Both the position numbers and the translations under genes were made by a program. The notes beneath the pieces were generated by a model. That model searched no databases and was not told where the DNA came from. It saw only the letters and a list, made by a program, of their open reading frames with translations. From an uncultured Pseudomonadota bacterium (lineage in GTDB: Bacteria; Pseudomonadota; Gammaproteobacteria; Steroidobacterales; Steroidobacteraceae), in contig CAISDJ010000089.1 of NCBI GenBank assembly GCA_903884105.1, forward strand, positions 40,969 through 104,968: 64,000 nucleotides of DNA, written 5' to 3'. Positions 1 to 8,594 of the stretch are shown piece by piece. The first letter of the stretch is position 1; every line of letters starts with the position of its first letter.

Positions 1-215
1 CCGTCGGCCTGCAGTTCCAGGCCGACTCCAACCAGGGCCCGCGCATGGTGACGGTTACCCGCATTGTTGGCGACATGGTGACCGTGGATGGCAATCACCC
101 ACTCGCCGGCGAGTCCCTCAACTTTGACGTCGAGATCACCGAAGTGCGTGACCCGAGCGAAGAAGAGCTGTCTCATGGCCACGTCCATGGTCCGGGTGGA
201 CATCACCACGACTGA
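1..215 (+). CDS. slyD: FKBP-type peptidyl-prolyl isomerase SlyD, C-terminal part
   Basis: This is the 3' end of a gene that enters from outside the window; the frame is open from base 3 to a TGA at 213-215, giving 70 residues. The sequence NHPLAGESLNFDVEITEVRD is the conserved end of the FKBP fold in SlyD, and it is followed by a short histidine-rich tail (HGHVHGPGGHHHD). SlyD is a cytoplasmic prolyl isomerase and chaperone whose histidine tail binds nickel and other metals for hydrogenase or urease maturation. The tail here is short and has no cysteines, so metal storage is probably weaker than in E. coli SlyD. A clear terminator follows 70 bases downstream. Confidence 0.93.
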   Translation, partial: VGLQFQADSNQGPRMVTVTRIVGDMVTVDGNHPLAGESLNFDVEITEVRDPSEEELSHGHVHGPGGHHHD

Positions 216-284
216 ACTCAGGCTCGCCTGTGGGGCGTCCGACGCTGAATAGCGCACCTCGATAAGGCAGAGTGAGAAACCGTG

Positions 285-317
285 AACGCCGCAGGCAGCA
301 GTGCTTGCGGCGTTTTT
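285..317 (+). terminator. Rho-independent terminator after slyD
   Basis: AACGCCGCA (285-293) pairs with TGCGGCGTT (306-314) and a run of five T starts at 313. It sits 70 bases after the slyD stop and nothing else ends here, so it should terminate slyD. Confidence 0.85.
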
Positions 318-449
318 GTTTGCGGAGACAAAGGCAGGCACTGCCGTTGGTTTTGCGCTACCCGAAGCGGGTGACGCGAGGAAAGGGCGGCAGTCCGCTG
401 TTGCGGGCCTGTATTAAGATTCTCGCGCCAAGCACTGCGGCGCGAGCAG

Positions 450-502
450 CCAGGCACAGGGAGGGGATTCCGGAATTTGTTTCCATCCCCTCCCGAGCCT
501 GG
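450..502 (+). promoter_or_regulatory. Long two-part hairpin upstream of DUF2934 gene
   Basis: GGGAGGGGAT (459-468) and ATCCCCTCCC (485-494) are perfect inverted repeats around a 16-base loop. An outer stem, CCAGGC (450-455) with GCCTGG (497-502), extends it across a small 3/2-base internal loop. No T tract follows, so it is not an obvious terminator. It lies 71 bases before the DUF2934 start and could be a structured 5' UTR, an RNA processing site or a protein-binding site. The function is unknown. Confidence 0.55.
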
Positions 503-572
503 CATCAATCCTGCTTATGGAGGTGAAGGTCGTCTACCTTCGGACGGCGCTTGAGTCTTTGCAGGAGGAATC

Positions 573-839
573 ATGGAAGCCGCTGCCACCACTTCAGTCC
601 CGACCTTATCCCCCAAGCGAGTGCCGACCAAAGCCAAGGTTCCCTCCGCTGCGGTCGCCAAGAAGCCTGCCGTCCGCAAGTCGAGAACAGTCGTCAAAGA
701 CCCTCCGGAGATCGTCGACCTCACGTCGATGATTGCCGAAGCGGCCTACCTGATTGCCGCGAACCGCGGGTTCGCTCCGGGTCACGACATCGAGGACTGG
801 CTGCAGGCTGAGCAGCTGATCCTCTCACGCTACCGTTGA
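573..839 (+). CDS. DUF2934 domain protein
   Basis: This is an 88-residue protein with a basic, proline- and alanine-rich N-terminus (residues 1-45) and a C-terminal DUF2934 signature: an alpha-helical stretch ending in GFAPGHDIEDWLQAE. The role of the family is not known; it is common in soil proteobacteria and often lies near stress genes. The start is well supported by GGAGGA a few bases upstream of ATG 573. A paralogue with the same GFAPG...DDWL core occurs at 50861-51214 next to hsp20, which links this small protein to the stress island in the same window. The basic N-terminus could bind nucleic acid, but that is a guess. Confidence 0.75.
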   Translation: MEAAATTSVPTLSPKRVPTKAKVPSAAVAKKPAVRKSRTVVKDPPEIVDLTSMIAEAAYLIAANRGFAPGHDIEDWLQAEQLILSRYR

Positions 840-922
840 ACTTCCCCTACAGCCGAGGAGTAGACTCGGCCGTGACTGTCCGGCAGGAATCACCCTGCCG
901 AGCTTCCACGGGGGAAAGCACC

Positions 923-1351
923 ATGCTGCGCGTCAAGCATTTGCTGATCGCCAAGGGGCAGGATATCTGGACGGTTGAAGCGGAGGATCCGGTCCTGGAA
1001 GCCATCCAGATCATGGCCGACCGGGAAGTGGGCGCCCTGCCGGTGATGCGCGGCACTGAACTCGTCGGAATCGTGTCCGAGCGCGACTACGCCCGCAAAG
1101 TCATCCTGCTCGGCCGTTCCTCCGGCGAGACGCCGGTGTGGCAGATCATGTCCTCACCAGTGCTGACTGTGACGCCCGAAGACACAGTGACCCACTGCAT
1201 GCAGCTCGTCACCGAGCAACGGGTGCGCCATCTCCCGGTCGTCGACCGTGGCCGCCTGGTCGGCCTGGTGTCGATCGGCGATCTGGTCAGGGCGGTGATA
1301 GAGGAGCAGCAGGAAACCATCGTGCAGTTGCAGCAATTCATCACGAGTTGA
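923..1351 (+). CDS. CBS-domain protein
   Basis: A 142-residue protein made almost entirely of two CBS motifs (about residues 10-65 and 75-135), with the typical GALPVM...LVGIVSERDYARKV and RHLPVVDRGRLVGLVSIGDLV blocks. Paired CBS domains bind adenine nucleotides or S-adenosylmethionine and sense energy charge. With no other domain it probably acts by binding a partner or nucleic acid. I chose ATG 923 because a GGGGGAAAG stretch precedes it; the frame is open further upstream to 836, but that part does not look like protein. A second, unrelated-length CBS protein is at 54082-54552. Confidence 0.85.
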   Translation: MLRVKHLLIAKGQDIWTVEAEDPVLEAIQIMADREVGALPVMRGTELVGIVSERDYARKVILLGRSSGETPVWQIMSSPVLTVTPEDTVTHCMQLVTEQRVRHLPVVDRGRLVGLVSIGDLVRAVIEEQQETIVQLQQFITS

Positions 1352-1709
1352 TCCCTTATCTTTTGCGACTGCAAAAAAAGGAGACGACGAGCCGTTCGTC
1401 TCGTCCAGCCACGATTCCAAAGGGGGGGAGTGTTGCACGGGCAACCAAGTCAAAACGGGATGGCCTAATCGCCAAAGCCTCTTTATACTTGCGGCGCGTT
1501 TTATACGCGCGATCCTAAGAAATTGCCGGGCTTGTCCAAATTGCAAGTACTGAACCCTGTAGGCGAATACAGGGCCATAGGCGTCAAGCGGATACGGTCA
1601 GGCGGCAGTGCGCAAGGTTTTACTGGAGAGGCGGAAGCCGGCCTTCAAGAAGGGCCCTTTTTGCAAGCCGTAAACCTTCCATCTCAATAACGTGTAAGGG
1701 GACCCTGTA
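1352..1709. other. Intergenic region with several small inverted repeats
   Basis: No gene is supported in these 358 bases. They hold several short hairpins: GAGACGA/TCGTCTC at 1381-1402, a GCGCGT...ACGCGC repeat near 1495-1512, CCCTGT...ACAGGG near 1556-1573, and a palindromic AAGGGCCCTT followed by T near 1648-1662. They probably include the 3' end of the CBS transcript and the promoter and leader of the MFS gene. I could not assign a specific promoter. Confidence 0.4.
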
Positions 1710-2990
1710 ATGCAGCCAGCAGAAAACAAGAAACCTTGGGATACCGCCTACGAGTGGAAGATCGTCCTCCTCCTGGCGATCGGCTTCGGCCTCGTCGGCA
1801 TGGACCGCTTCGTCATCAACTCGATGTGGGGCACCATTGCAGCAGACTTGGGGCTGGATCCCGCAGCCATCGGCACCCTGGCCGGCCTGACCGGCGTTTT
1901 CTGGGGCATCTTCGCGATCATCTTCGGCAATCTGGCTGACAAGATCGGCCACCGGAAGATCCTGATCCCGGCGGTATTCCTCTATTCGCTGATCGGCGGC
2001 CTCACGGGCTTCGCCGGCAGCATGATGTTCTTCGTGCTCATCCGCGCGCTGCTCGGCGTCATGGAAGGCGGCTATACGCCGACTTCGTTCACTGCGGTGG
2101 CGGTGGCTTCCAAGCCGAGCCGGCGCGGACTGAACCAGGGCCTGCAGCAGTGCGGCGTGTCTCTCCTTGGCCTGGCGCTGGCACCGATCTTCGCCACGCA
2201 GCTCATGAACGCCGGACTTTCATGGCGCTGGGTCTTCGTCATCATTGCCGCCCCCGGCTTCCTGGTCGGCCTGTTCCTGATCAAGGTGCTGCGTGAGCCG
2301 AGGGACACCATGGGTGCCGCGGCCCTGGGTGTGGTCGAGCACAAGGCGGGTGAGTCTGCCGGCGCGCTGGCCCCGCTCAAGAGCTACAACATCGTGGTCT
2401 GCATGATTGCGCTGTTCGGCGCCATGTGCGGTCTCTTCACGCTGGCGGCGATGGTGCCTGTGTACCTCGAGCTCCAGCTCAAGCTGCCGCTCGCCCAGAT
2501 GGGCGTCGTCACCTCGGCCATCGGCTTTGGCGGATTCTTCGGCCAGTTCTCGTGGCCAGGTCTGTCGGACAAGTTTGGCCGCAAGCCCGTCACCGTCGTG
2601 GGCTTCGTGATGGCCGCGCTCTGCCTCTATTGGTTCATCCAGGTGCAGAGTGGTGTCGGCGCATTGTTCCTGCCGTTGTTCCTCGCTACGTATTTCTGCT
2701 TCGGCAACATCGCGCTGATCACGGGCCCGATCACGACGGAATCGGCCCCGGTCGGCGCAGTGGCGGGTTCGATCGGCTTGGTCGTCGGCGTCGGCGAGAT
2801 CTTCGGCGGTGGCCTGGGCCCGATCACGGGCTCGTTCGTCATCCCGAACTACGGCTTCAGCGGCCCGCTGTATGTCGCACTGATCGGCATGATCTTTGGG
2901 TTCGTCGCCTCGCTGTTCCTGCGTGAGACGGCGCCGATCAAGGTCGGCATCGGCCATCGGGCCATTGACGAAACCGGTCAGGTGATGTGA
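1710..2990 (+). CDS. Major facilitator superfamily transporter
   Basis: A 426-residue inner-membrane carrier with about 12 hydrophobic segments. The loop 2-3 signature of the MFS is present as GNLADKIGHRKIL (about residues 72-84), with a second copy, LSDKFGRKPV, after the central loop (about 288-297). The N-terminal GMDRFVINSMWGTI segment resembles the anion/aromatic-acid and organic-acid carriers of the MFS, but the substrate cannot be read from the sequence. ATG 1710 has an AAGGGGA ribosome site at a good distance. It stands alone: a large gap lies upstream and a bidirectional terminator downstream separates it from leuA. Confidence 0.88.
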   Translation: MQPAENKKPWDTAYEWKIVLLLAIGFGLVGMDRFVINSMWGTIAADLGLDPAAIGTLAGLTGVFWGIFAIIFGNLADKIGHRKILIPAVFLYSLIGGLTGFAGSMMFFVLIRALLGVMEGGYTPTSFTAVAVASKPSRRGLNQGLQQCGVSLLGLALAPIFATQLMNAGLSWRWVFVIIAAPGFLVGLFLIKVLREPRDTMGAAALGVVEHKAGESAGALAPLKSYNIVVCMIALFGAMCGLFTLAAMVPVYLELQLKLPLAQMGVVTSAIGFGGFFGQFSWPGLSDKFGRKPVTVVGFVMAALCLYWFIQVQSGVGALFLPLFLATYFCFGNIALITGPITTESAPVGAVAGSIGLVVGVGEIFGGGLGPITGSFVIPNYGFSGPLYVALIGMIFGFVASLFLRETAPIKVGIGHRAIDETGQVM

Positions 2991-3022
2991 CCCCGTCACG
3001 CTGACTACGCAAGCGTTGAATG

Positions 3023-3050
3023 AAAAAGGGGGCGACATCGCCCCCTTTTT
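3023..3050. terminator. Bidirectional terminator between MFS gene and leuA
   Basis: AAAAAGGGGGCGA and TCGCCCCCTTTTT form a near-perfect stem with a tiny loop, giving a T tract on either strand. It lies between the convergent stops at 2990 and 3085. A perfect 18-base palindrome (TCGGCGTCGCGACGCCGA, 3063-3080) lies between the stem and the leuA stop and may add a second structure on the leuA transcript. Confidence 0.9.
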
Positions 3051-3084
3051 CTTTGCCCGAACTCGGCGTCGCGACGCCGATGTT

Positions 3085-4797
<1,713 letters not shown>

Positions 4798-4833
4798 TTA
4801 AGGGATCAGCCAACTCAATCGGGGGATTTCAGT

Positions 4834-4895
4834 GGCGCCATGAATGAGGCGCCTGCACGGGGTAGCTTTGCGTCTAGCGACGCAGGTGCAGGCGC
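4834..4895 (-). promoter_or_regulatory. Putative leuA attenuator (alternative hairpins)
   Basis: Read on the minus strand, GCGCCTGCAC (4895-4886) pairs perfectly with GTGCAGGCGC (4858-4849), enclosing an inner GCGTC/GACGC hairpin (4883-4870). The stop codon of the leader ORF falls in the loop of that inner hairpin. The 3' arm also contains GGCGCC (4853-4848), which can pair instead with GGCGCC at 4839-4834. The two pairings exclude each other, the expected layout for translation-coupled attenuation. No U run follows, so control may act on leuA translation or through Rho rather than by an intrinsic terminator. Confidence 0.55.
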
Positions 4896-4927
4896 GCACC
4901 CAGCAACGAGCTGCCGAGACGGGGCAT
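4874..4927 (-). CDS. Putative leucine leader peptide for leuA
   Basis: This short ORF encodes MPRLGSSLLGARLHLRR, 17 residues of which five are leucine, including an adjacent pair. An AGGAG sequence lies just before the ATG (with only two bases between, tighter than usual). A longer in-frame start at 4954 would give 26 residues but would fall at the predicted transcription start. The ORF ends inside a hairpin 92 bases ahead of leuA. Ribosome stalling at leucine codons is the classic control of leucine operons; that it works here is inferred from position and composition. Confidence 0.5.
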   Translation of the reverse strand: MPRLGSSLLGARLHLRR

Positions 4928-4960
4928 GGCTCCTGTTTGCTGGGAATTACGCATGAGCTG

Positions 4961-4990
4961 AACATAGCAGCGGGAGAGGGTGCGGTGCAA
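4961..4990 (-). promoter_or_regulatory. Predicted sigma-70 promoter for leuA leader
   Basis: On the minus strand TTGCAC (4990-4985) and TATGTT (4966-4961) are separated by 18 bases. Transcription would begin near 4954, just ahead of the leader peptide ORF. Confidence 0.5.
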
Positions 4991-5116
4991 TAGGAGCAGT
5001 GCGGACCCGCGACCGGTCGGCTCTGCCGACAAGGGCGCCTGCCGGCAGGTGGGGCGGCTAGGTAGCCTGAGGACAGGCCATATCGTGTGCGTACCGCAGG
5101 CAGCTCGTTAAAACGC

Positions 5117-5168
5117 GACTGCCTTGATGGATCAAACCCTGGAAGGCAGTCTCCTCACCGGGGTTTTT
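5117..5168 (+). promoter_or_regulatory. Overlapping hairpins / pseudoknot ahead of GNAT gene
   Basis: GACTGCCTT (5117-5125) pairs perfectly with AAGGCAGTC (5143-5151). AAACCCTGG (5134-5142) pairs with CCGGGGTTT (5158-5166) using one G-U wobble, and this second stem runs into TTTTTC, a terminator-like end. Each stem has one arm in the loop of the other, so they either compete (antiterminator versus terminator) or form an H-type pseudoknot with no bases between the stems. It ends 6 bases before the GNAT start. It could be a riboswitch or attenuator; I recognise no known class. Confidence 0.5.
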
Positions 5169-5173
5169 CGTTT

Positions 5174-5719
5174 ATGGACATACCGAATCTCACGATCATA
5201 AGCATCGAGCCGGAGGGCTATCGGGCCATGCAGGCGCTGCTCGCGCTGCCGGGGGTCATTCGGGGGACGATGCAGATCCCGCTTCCTTCGGTCGAGCTGT
5301 GGCGGAAGCCGGTGACTGAATTACCCGAAAGCCGGCGGCTGCTGGTCGCCTGCGTGGATGACAGGCTGGTGGGCGACATCGGCTTGTCGACCCCTCCGAA
5401 CCCGCGGCGCCAGCATGTGGGTGAGATCGGCATCGTCGTGCATGACGACTGGTGCGGGTGAGGGATCGGGACGGCTTTGTTGCGGTCCGTCATCGACCTC
5501 GCTGATCGCTGGCCCAACCTGTCGCGGCTTGAGCTCTCCGTCTATGTGGACAATGCGCCCGCAATCGCTCTCTATGAGAAGTGCGGCTTCAAACGGGAAG
5601 GGAGGTTCGAGCACCATGCATTCCGAGACGGCGAATACGTCAATAAATGGGCGTATGGCGCGCCTCAATGCGAGACCGGGGCCCTCATTGTAGGCGAAAC
5701 CGTTCCGGACTCCTGCTAG
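5174..5719 (+). pseudogene. GNAT acetyltransferase interrupted by in-frame TGA
   Basis: One reading frame encodes a GNAT-family N-acetyltransferase of about 181 residues, but a TGA at 5459-5461 splits it. The upstream part (95 residues) ends HVGEIGIVVHDDWCG; the frame continues after the stop as GIGTALLRSVIDLADRW and then LELSVYVDNAPAIALYEKCGFKREG. The stop falls exactly in motif A, the (R/Q)GxGxG/A acetyl-CoA pyrophosphate loop, at a position usually filled by a basic or polar residue. A CGA to TGA change would explain it. The rest of the frame is undamaged, so the mutation is recent, a sequencing error, or a readthrough site. No functional product is expected without readthrough. Confidence 0.8.
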
Positions 5720-5793
5720 AGTTTCCATCGGACAAACGTCAATGAGCGCTCTGGATCCGGCGGGGTCGACGATGTTGCACAAAGGAATCAAGC

Positions 5794-6411
5794 ATGAGCA
5801 TTAAGCCGTGGCTGTTCATGGTCAGTACCCTCTGTGGAATCACATTGGCGATGCAGGCAGGCGCGCAGCAGTCCTCGTCCCAAGACGGTCCACGCTTTAC
5901 CAAAGGCAACGCCCTCGTGCGCCCTGCGGACTATCGGGAGTGGATCTTCCTGAGTTCCGGGATCGGCATGAGCTATGACCCGGCTGTTGGGGACCCGCCG
6001 GCGGGATCGCCGGCCGGCCCGGGATTCGGCAACGTATTCGTGAATCCTTCTTCGTACCGCAGCTTCATGAAGACCGGTAAGTGGCCAAATGGCACGGTGT
6101 TCATTCTCGAAGGTCGCCGCTCCAGCACGGTGGGATCCATCAACAAGAACGGCTGGTTCCAGACCGAGCTCGCCGGGATGGAAGCGCTGGTCAAGGACAG
6201 TCGTTTGCCGGACGGCTGGGCCTTCTATCTGTTTGGTCGAGGAGGCACGATTCGTGAAACCGCCGAGCCTCTCGCGGGTGAGGAACTGAAGCGCGCCCAA
6301 TGCTCCGACTGCCACAGCAAGAACGCAGCCGTGGAAATGAGCTTCGTGCAGTTCTACCCGACGCTGCTGGAAGTCGCGCGCCAGAAGGGAACACTGAAGG
6401 CAGGATTCTGA
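5794..6411 (+). CDS. Cytochrome P460 family protein
   Basis: A 205-residue exported haem protein. Residues 1-24 form a signal peptide ending in AGA-QQ. The mature part has the cytochrome P460 fold signature, including YREWIFLSSGIGMSY near residue 47, and a single C-terminal haem motif CSDCH at 170-174 followed by VEMSFVQFYPTLLEVARQKG. P460 proteins carry an unusual lysine-haem cross-link and oxidise hydroxylamine or detoxify NO and related compounds in the periplasm. Only the cross-link-competent enzymes do this, and the lysine cannot be assigned by eye here. The lipoprotein gene begins 6 bases after its stop, so they are probably co-transcribed. Confidence 0.85.
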   Translation: MSIKPWLFMVSTLCGITLAMQAGAQQSSSQDGPRFTKGNALVRPADYREWIFLSSGIGMSYDPAVGDPPAGSPAGPGFGNVFVNPSSYRSFMKTGKWPNGTVFILEGRRSSTVGSINKNGWFQTELAGMEALVKDSRLPDGWAFYLFGRGGTIRETAEPLAGEELKRAQCSDCHSKNAAVEMSFVQFYPTLLEVARQKGTLKAGF

Positions 6412-6416
6412 CAAGC

Positions 6417-6932
6417 ATGAAGCGTGCTTGTCATCGCTTTGCCGTGATCGTCACCTCAGCCTTGCTTCTAGCGGGCTGCTCGCGCAATACAGACGCTCCA
6501 ATCGTCGCTGCAGCGGATCGCTCCGGCGAATCAGAGATACCGGAGATCGAACGCTACAGAACGGCGCTGGAGTCGGTGGCAGTATCGCAGCAAGCGCTGG
6601 CGCTGGAGACGGCGCAGCTCAACGACGGCAACTGGTCTTCCGTGGCGAAAAGTTCACTGGGCAAGGCCAACGAACTGCAAGCCAAGATTGAACGACTGCT
6701 GGAATTCGATGAGGCGGCATCTGCGGCCGCGGCGTTGCGGTTGCACGTCGCCAGCCTGCAACGGCACCTGCAGGGCATCGATGCCGAGACCTGGCAGGCC
6801 GTTCTGCCCGACCTGCTACTGACGAATGAATCGATTCAATCCGACATGGACGAACTAACGGACCTTGCGGCATCTGAATCCTTTGACGTTCCGGATCACG
6901 ATCACCCGCATGATCCTGTCGACGATGTGTGA
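6417..6932 (+). CDS. Putative lipoprotein of unknown function
   Basis: A 171-residue protein with a lipoprotein signal peptide: a hydrophobic segment to LLLAGC, with the lipidated cysteine at residue 21. The mature part is mostly alpha-helical and rich in alanine, leucine and glutamate, and it ends in an acidic histidine tail (DHDHPHDPVDDV) that could bind metal. I do not recognise a family. It follows the P460 gene by a few bases, so a joint role at the outer or inner membrane is possible. The start at 6417 was chosen for the signal peptide; the frame stays open upstream inside the P460 gene. Confidence 0.7.
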   Translation: MKRACHRFAVIVTSALLLAGCSRNTDAPIVAAADRSGESEIPEIERYRTALESVAVSQQALALETAQLNDGNWSSVAKSSLGKANELQAKIERLLEFDEAASAAAALRLHVASLQRHLQGIDAETWQAVLPDLLLTNESIQSDMDELTDLAASESFDVPDHDHPHDPVDDV

Positions 6933-7011
6933 TTCCCGCGCCCGCCTTGACACTCGTCCTTTTCCGCTCTTGCTCGTGAGTGTCGCTGTCGCTCCGGGCA
7001 CACTGCGGAGC

Positions 7012-8091
7012 ATGGTCCTTCGCTTCCTCCTTCTGTCGCCCTTGATCGCCGGTGCGGGCCACGTGTCGGCTGCGCCCGTGCCGATCGATCCCGACAGCTG
7101 GCGCGAGGCAGAGCGAATCGAGTTTGTCTATATAAGCCCGGGAGGTTTGTCACCCAAGGTGGTGTACTGGCCTGGAACGGGGACCGACAGACGTGCCGAC
7201 GAGCGTCCTGCGATCGACTGTCGGCTGGTGTCCCGGCCGTCTTCGAACCTTTCGCGATCGCGGTGGATCTGGGACGTCGCTGCAGCGCTCCAGGAGCCGG
7301 AGCAGTTCGCGGAGGAGATGCAGCGTGAACGCTTGAGTGCAGTGTACTTGCAGGTCCCCGCCGATCCGGAAGGCTTCGCACCACTCCTGCAGTCACTGTC
7401 ACGGCGGAATATCCGCGCCTACGCACTCGATGGCGACCCCGATGCGAGTGACGAACCTGCCGGGCTATTGCGAGTGCTCGACGGGGTGCTCGCCTTCAAC
7501 ACGCGCCACCCCCAGGGATTCTCCGGACTTGAAGTGGATGTCGAGCCGTACGTGCGCTCCGGGTTCAACCTCACTGAAGAGGTTCACTATCGGCGCTACC
7601 TCGACCTGCTGACTGCGTTGCATGCAAAGCGACCCCCGGGGTTCGAATTCTCAGCCGTCATCCCGTTCTGGTACTCACAGAAAGAAGTGAAGGGTGAAAA
7701 CCTGGTCGCCGCCATCCTGAAGCACGTGGACAGCCTCGCCAGCATGGCTTACCGGACAAACGCCACGGAGATCGAGGCGCTGTCCAAGCCGACGCTGTGT
7801 TACGCCGCCCTCGCCGCAAAACCGGTCCGCGTCGGGCTCGAGTCGACGCTACTCAAGGATGAAGAGCACTACATCGCGTCGCGCTCCAGGCTCGAGTCCC
7901 TGCTCAAGCGCAATGGCAACAACTGGGAGCTCCCGGGTGGCCCGGCGGATGGAGTTCCGGTCGACGAGCACTACACCGTGCGAGGGCGGAACCTGTCGTT
8001 CCATGGTGATGCAGCCGCGTTGGCCCGCCAGCTGCAACGCACGTTGCCTTATGGCGCCTTCGCGGGGTGGGTAGTCAACGGGCCACCTTGA
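7012..8091 (+). CDS. Exported TIM-barrel-like protein, function unknown
   Basis: A 359-residue protein starting at ATG 7012, chosen because it gives a signal peptide (MVLRFLLLSPLIAGAGHVSA); the frame extends upstream to 6865 over the lipoprotein gene. The body alternates predicted strands and helices and contains LSAVYLQVPAD, IRAYALDGDPD, FSGLEVDVEPY and FEFSAVIPFWY, a pattern typical of (beta/alpha)8 glycoside-hydrolase-like barrels in which the DxE after the fourth strand is catalytic. I cannot name the family. Its 3' end overlaps the convergent phosphatase gene by 43 bases. Lying beside a glycosyltransferase operon, it may act on the same polysaccharide. Confidence 0.65.
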   Translation: MVLRFLLLSPLIAGAGHVSAAPVPIDPDSWREAERIEFVYISPGGLSPKVVYWPGTGTDRRADERPAIDCRLVSRPSSNLSRSRWIWDVAAALQEPEQFAEEMQRERLSAVYLQVPADPEGFAPLLQSLSRRNIRAYALDGDPDASDEPAGLLRVLDGVLAFNTRHPQGFSGLEVDVEPYVRSGFNLTEEVHYRRYLDLLTALHAKRPPGFEFSAVIPFWYSQKEVKGENLVAAILKHVDSLASMAYRTNATEIEALSKPTLCYAALAAKPVRVGLESTLLKDEEHYIASRSRLESLLKRNGNNWELPGGPADGVPVDEHYTVRGRNLSFHGDAAALARQLQRTLPYGAFAGWVVNGPP

Positions 8092-8594
8092 TTGCCGAGT
8101 TGGCCCAGCCATTCCCGCGCGGTTCTCGCGCGGTGCTTGCCAAGGTAACAGTGGACATAGGCAGGCAGGTCAGGCGTCGCCTTGAACATCGTGGCCAGCT
8201 GCGCGAGCGCCTTGGCATTCTTGGGGCTGTCGGGGGCCTCGTCGCTGTTCATCGGCAGGTTGATGAAACGCAGCCCCTGCCGCTTCGCCGCTGCTTCCTC
8301 CTTCTCGAGCAGGGAGACTTCGTAGACCCGAGCAGGATCGAGTAGCGAGACGACAGTCGTGTATCCCCTCGCGCGCAGTCCGGCGAGCGCCGCCTCATCG
8401 GGATAAGGCCCGAACATCTGGGCACCCTGGGCGTGGACCTGCTCCTGGGCAAGATGCAGCGGATACAGCCACGGCTCGAAGACCGCAAAGTTCGTCAACA
8501 CCAGCCACGCCGGCACGGACAGGAACACCAGGTACACCAGCCAGTGCGCCAGGCCCGATAGCAGGCGGGCGATGAACGGCTCGCGCTCAGCCAT
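8049..8594 (-). CDS. Membrane-anchored dual-specificity phosphatase
   Basis: A 181-residue protein with one N-terminal membrane segment (about residues 16-36, LAHWLVYLVFLSVPAWLVLT) and a tyrosine/dual-specificity phosphatase domain. The active-site loop is VHCYLGKHRAR: Cys149 and Arg155 fit the CX5R signature, and the aspartate would come from the PMNSDEAPDS loop near 116-123. It is the last gene of a minus-strand operon, starting 8 bases inside the end of the glycosyltransferase gene. The position suggests that it removes phosphate from a protein or lipid intermediate controlling polysaccharide synthesis. The catalytic domain lies on the C-terminal side of the single membrane segment; which face of the membrane it occupies is not certain. 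Confidence 0.8.
   Translation of the reverse strand: MAEREPFIARLLSGLAHWLVYLVFLSVPAWLVLTNFAVFEPWLYPLHLAQEQVHAQGAQMFGPYPDEAALAGLRARGYTTVVSLLDPARVYEVSLLEKEEAAAKRQGLRFINLPMNSDEAPDSPKNAKALAQLATMFKATPDLPAYVHCYLGKHRARTAREWLGQLGNQGGPLTTHPAKAP

Noticed and set aside
5101..5170. tRNA or tmRNA-like gene in the leader before the GNAT gene
   Set aside because: There is no T-loop sequence, acceptor stem or CCA; the inverted repeats fit an attenuator or pseudoknot better.
5456..5500. Selenocysteine at the TGA of the GNAT gene
   Set aside because: A weak 5-bp stem follows about 9 bases later, but the position is in the acetyl-CoA loop where a Sec has no known role, and no selenocysteine genes are seen. Nonsense mutation is simpler.
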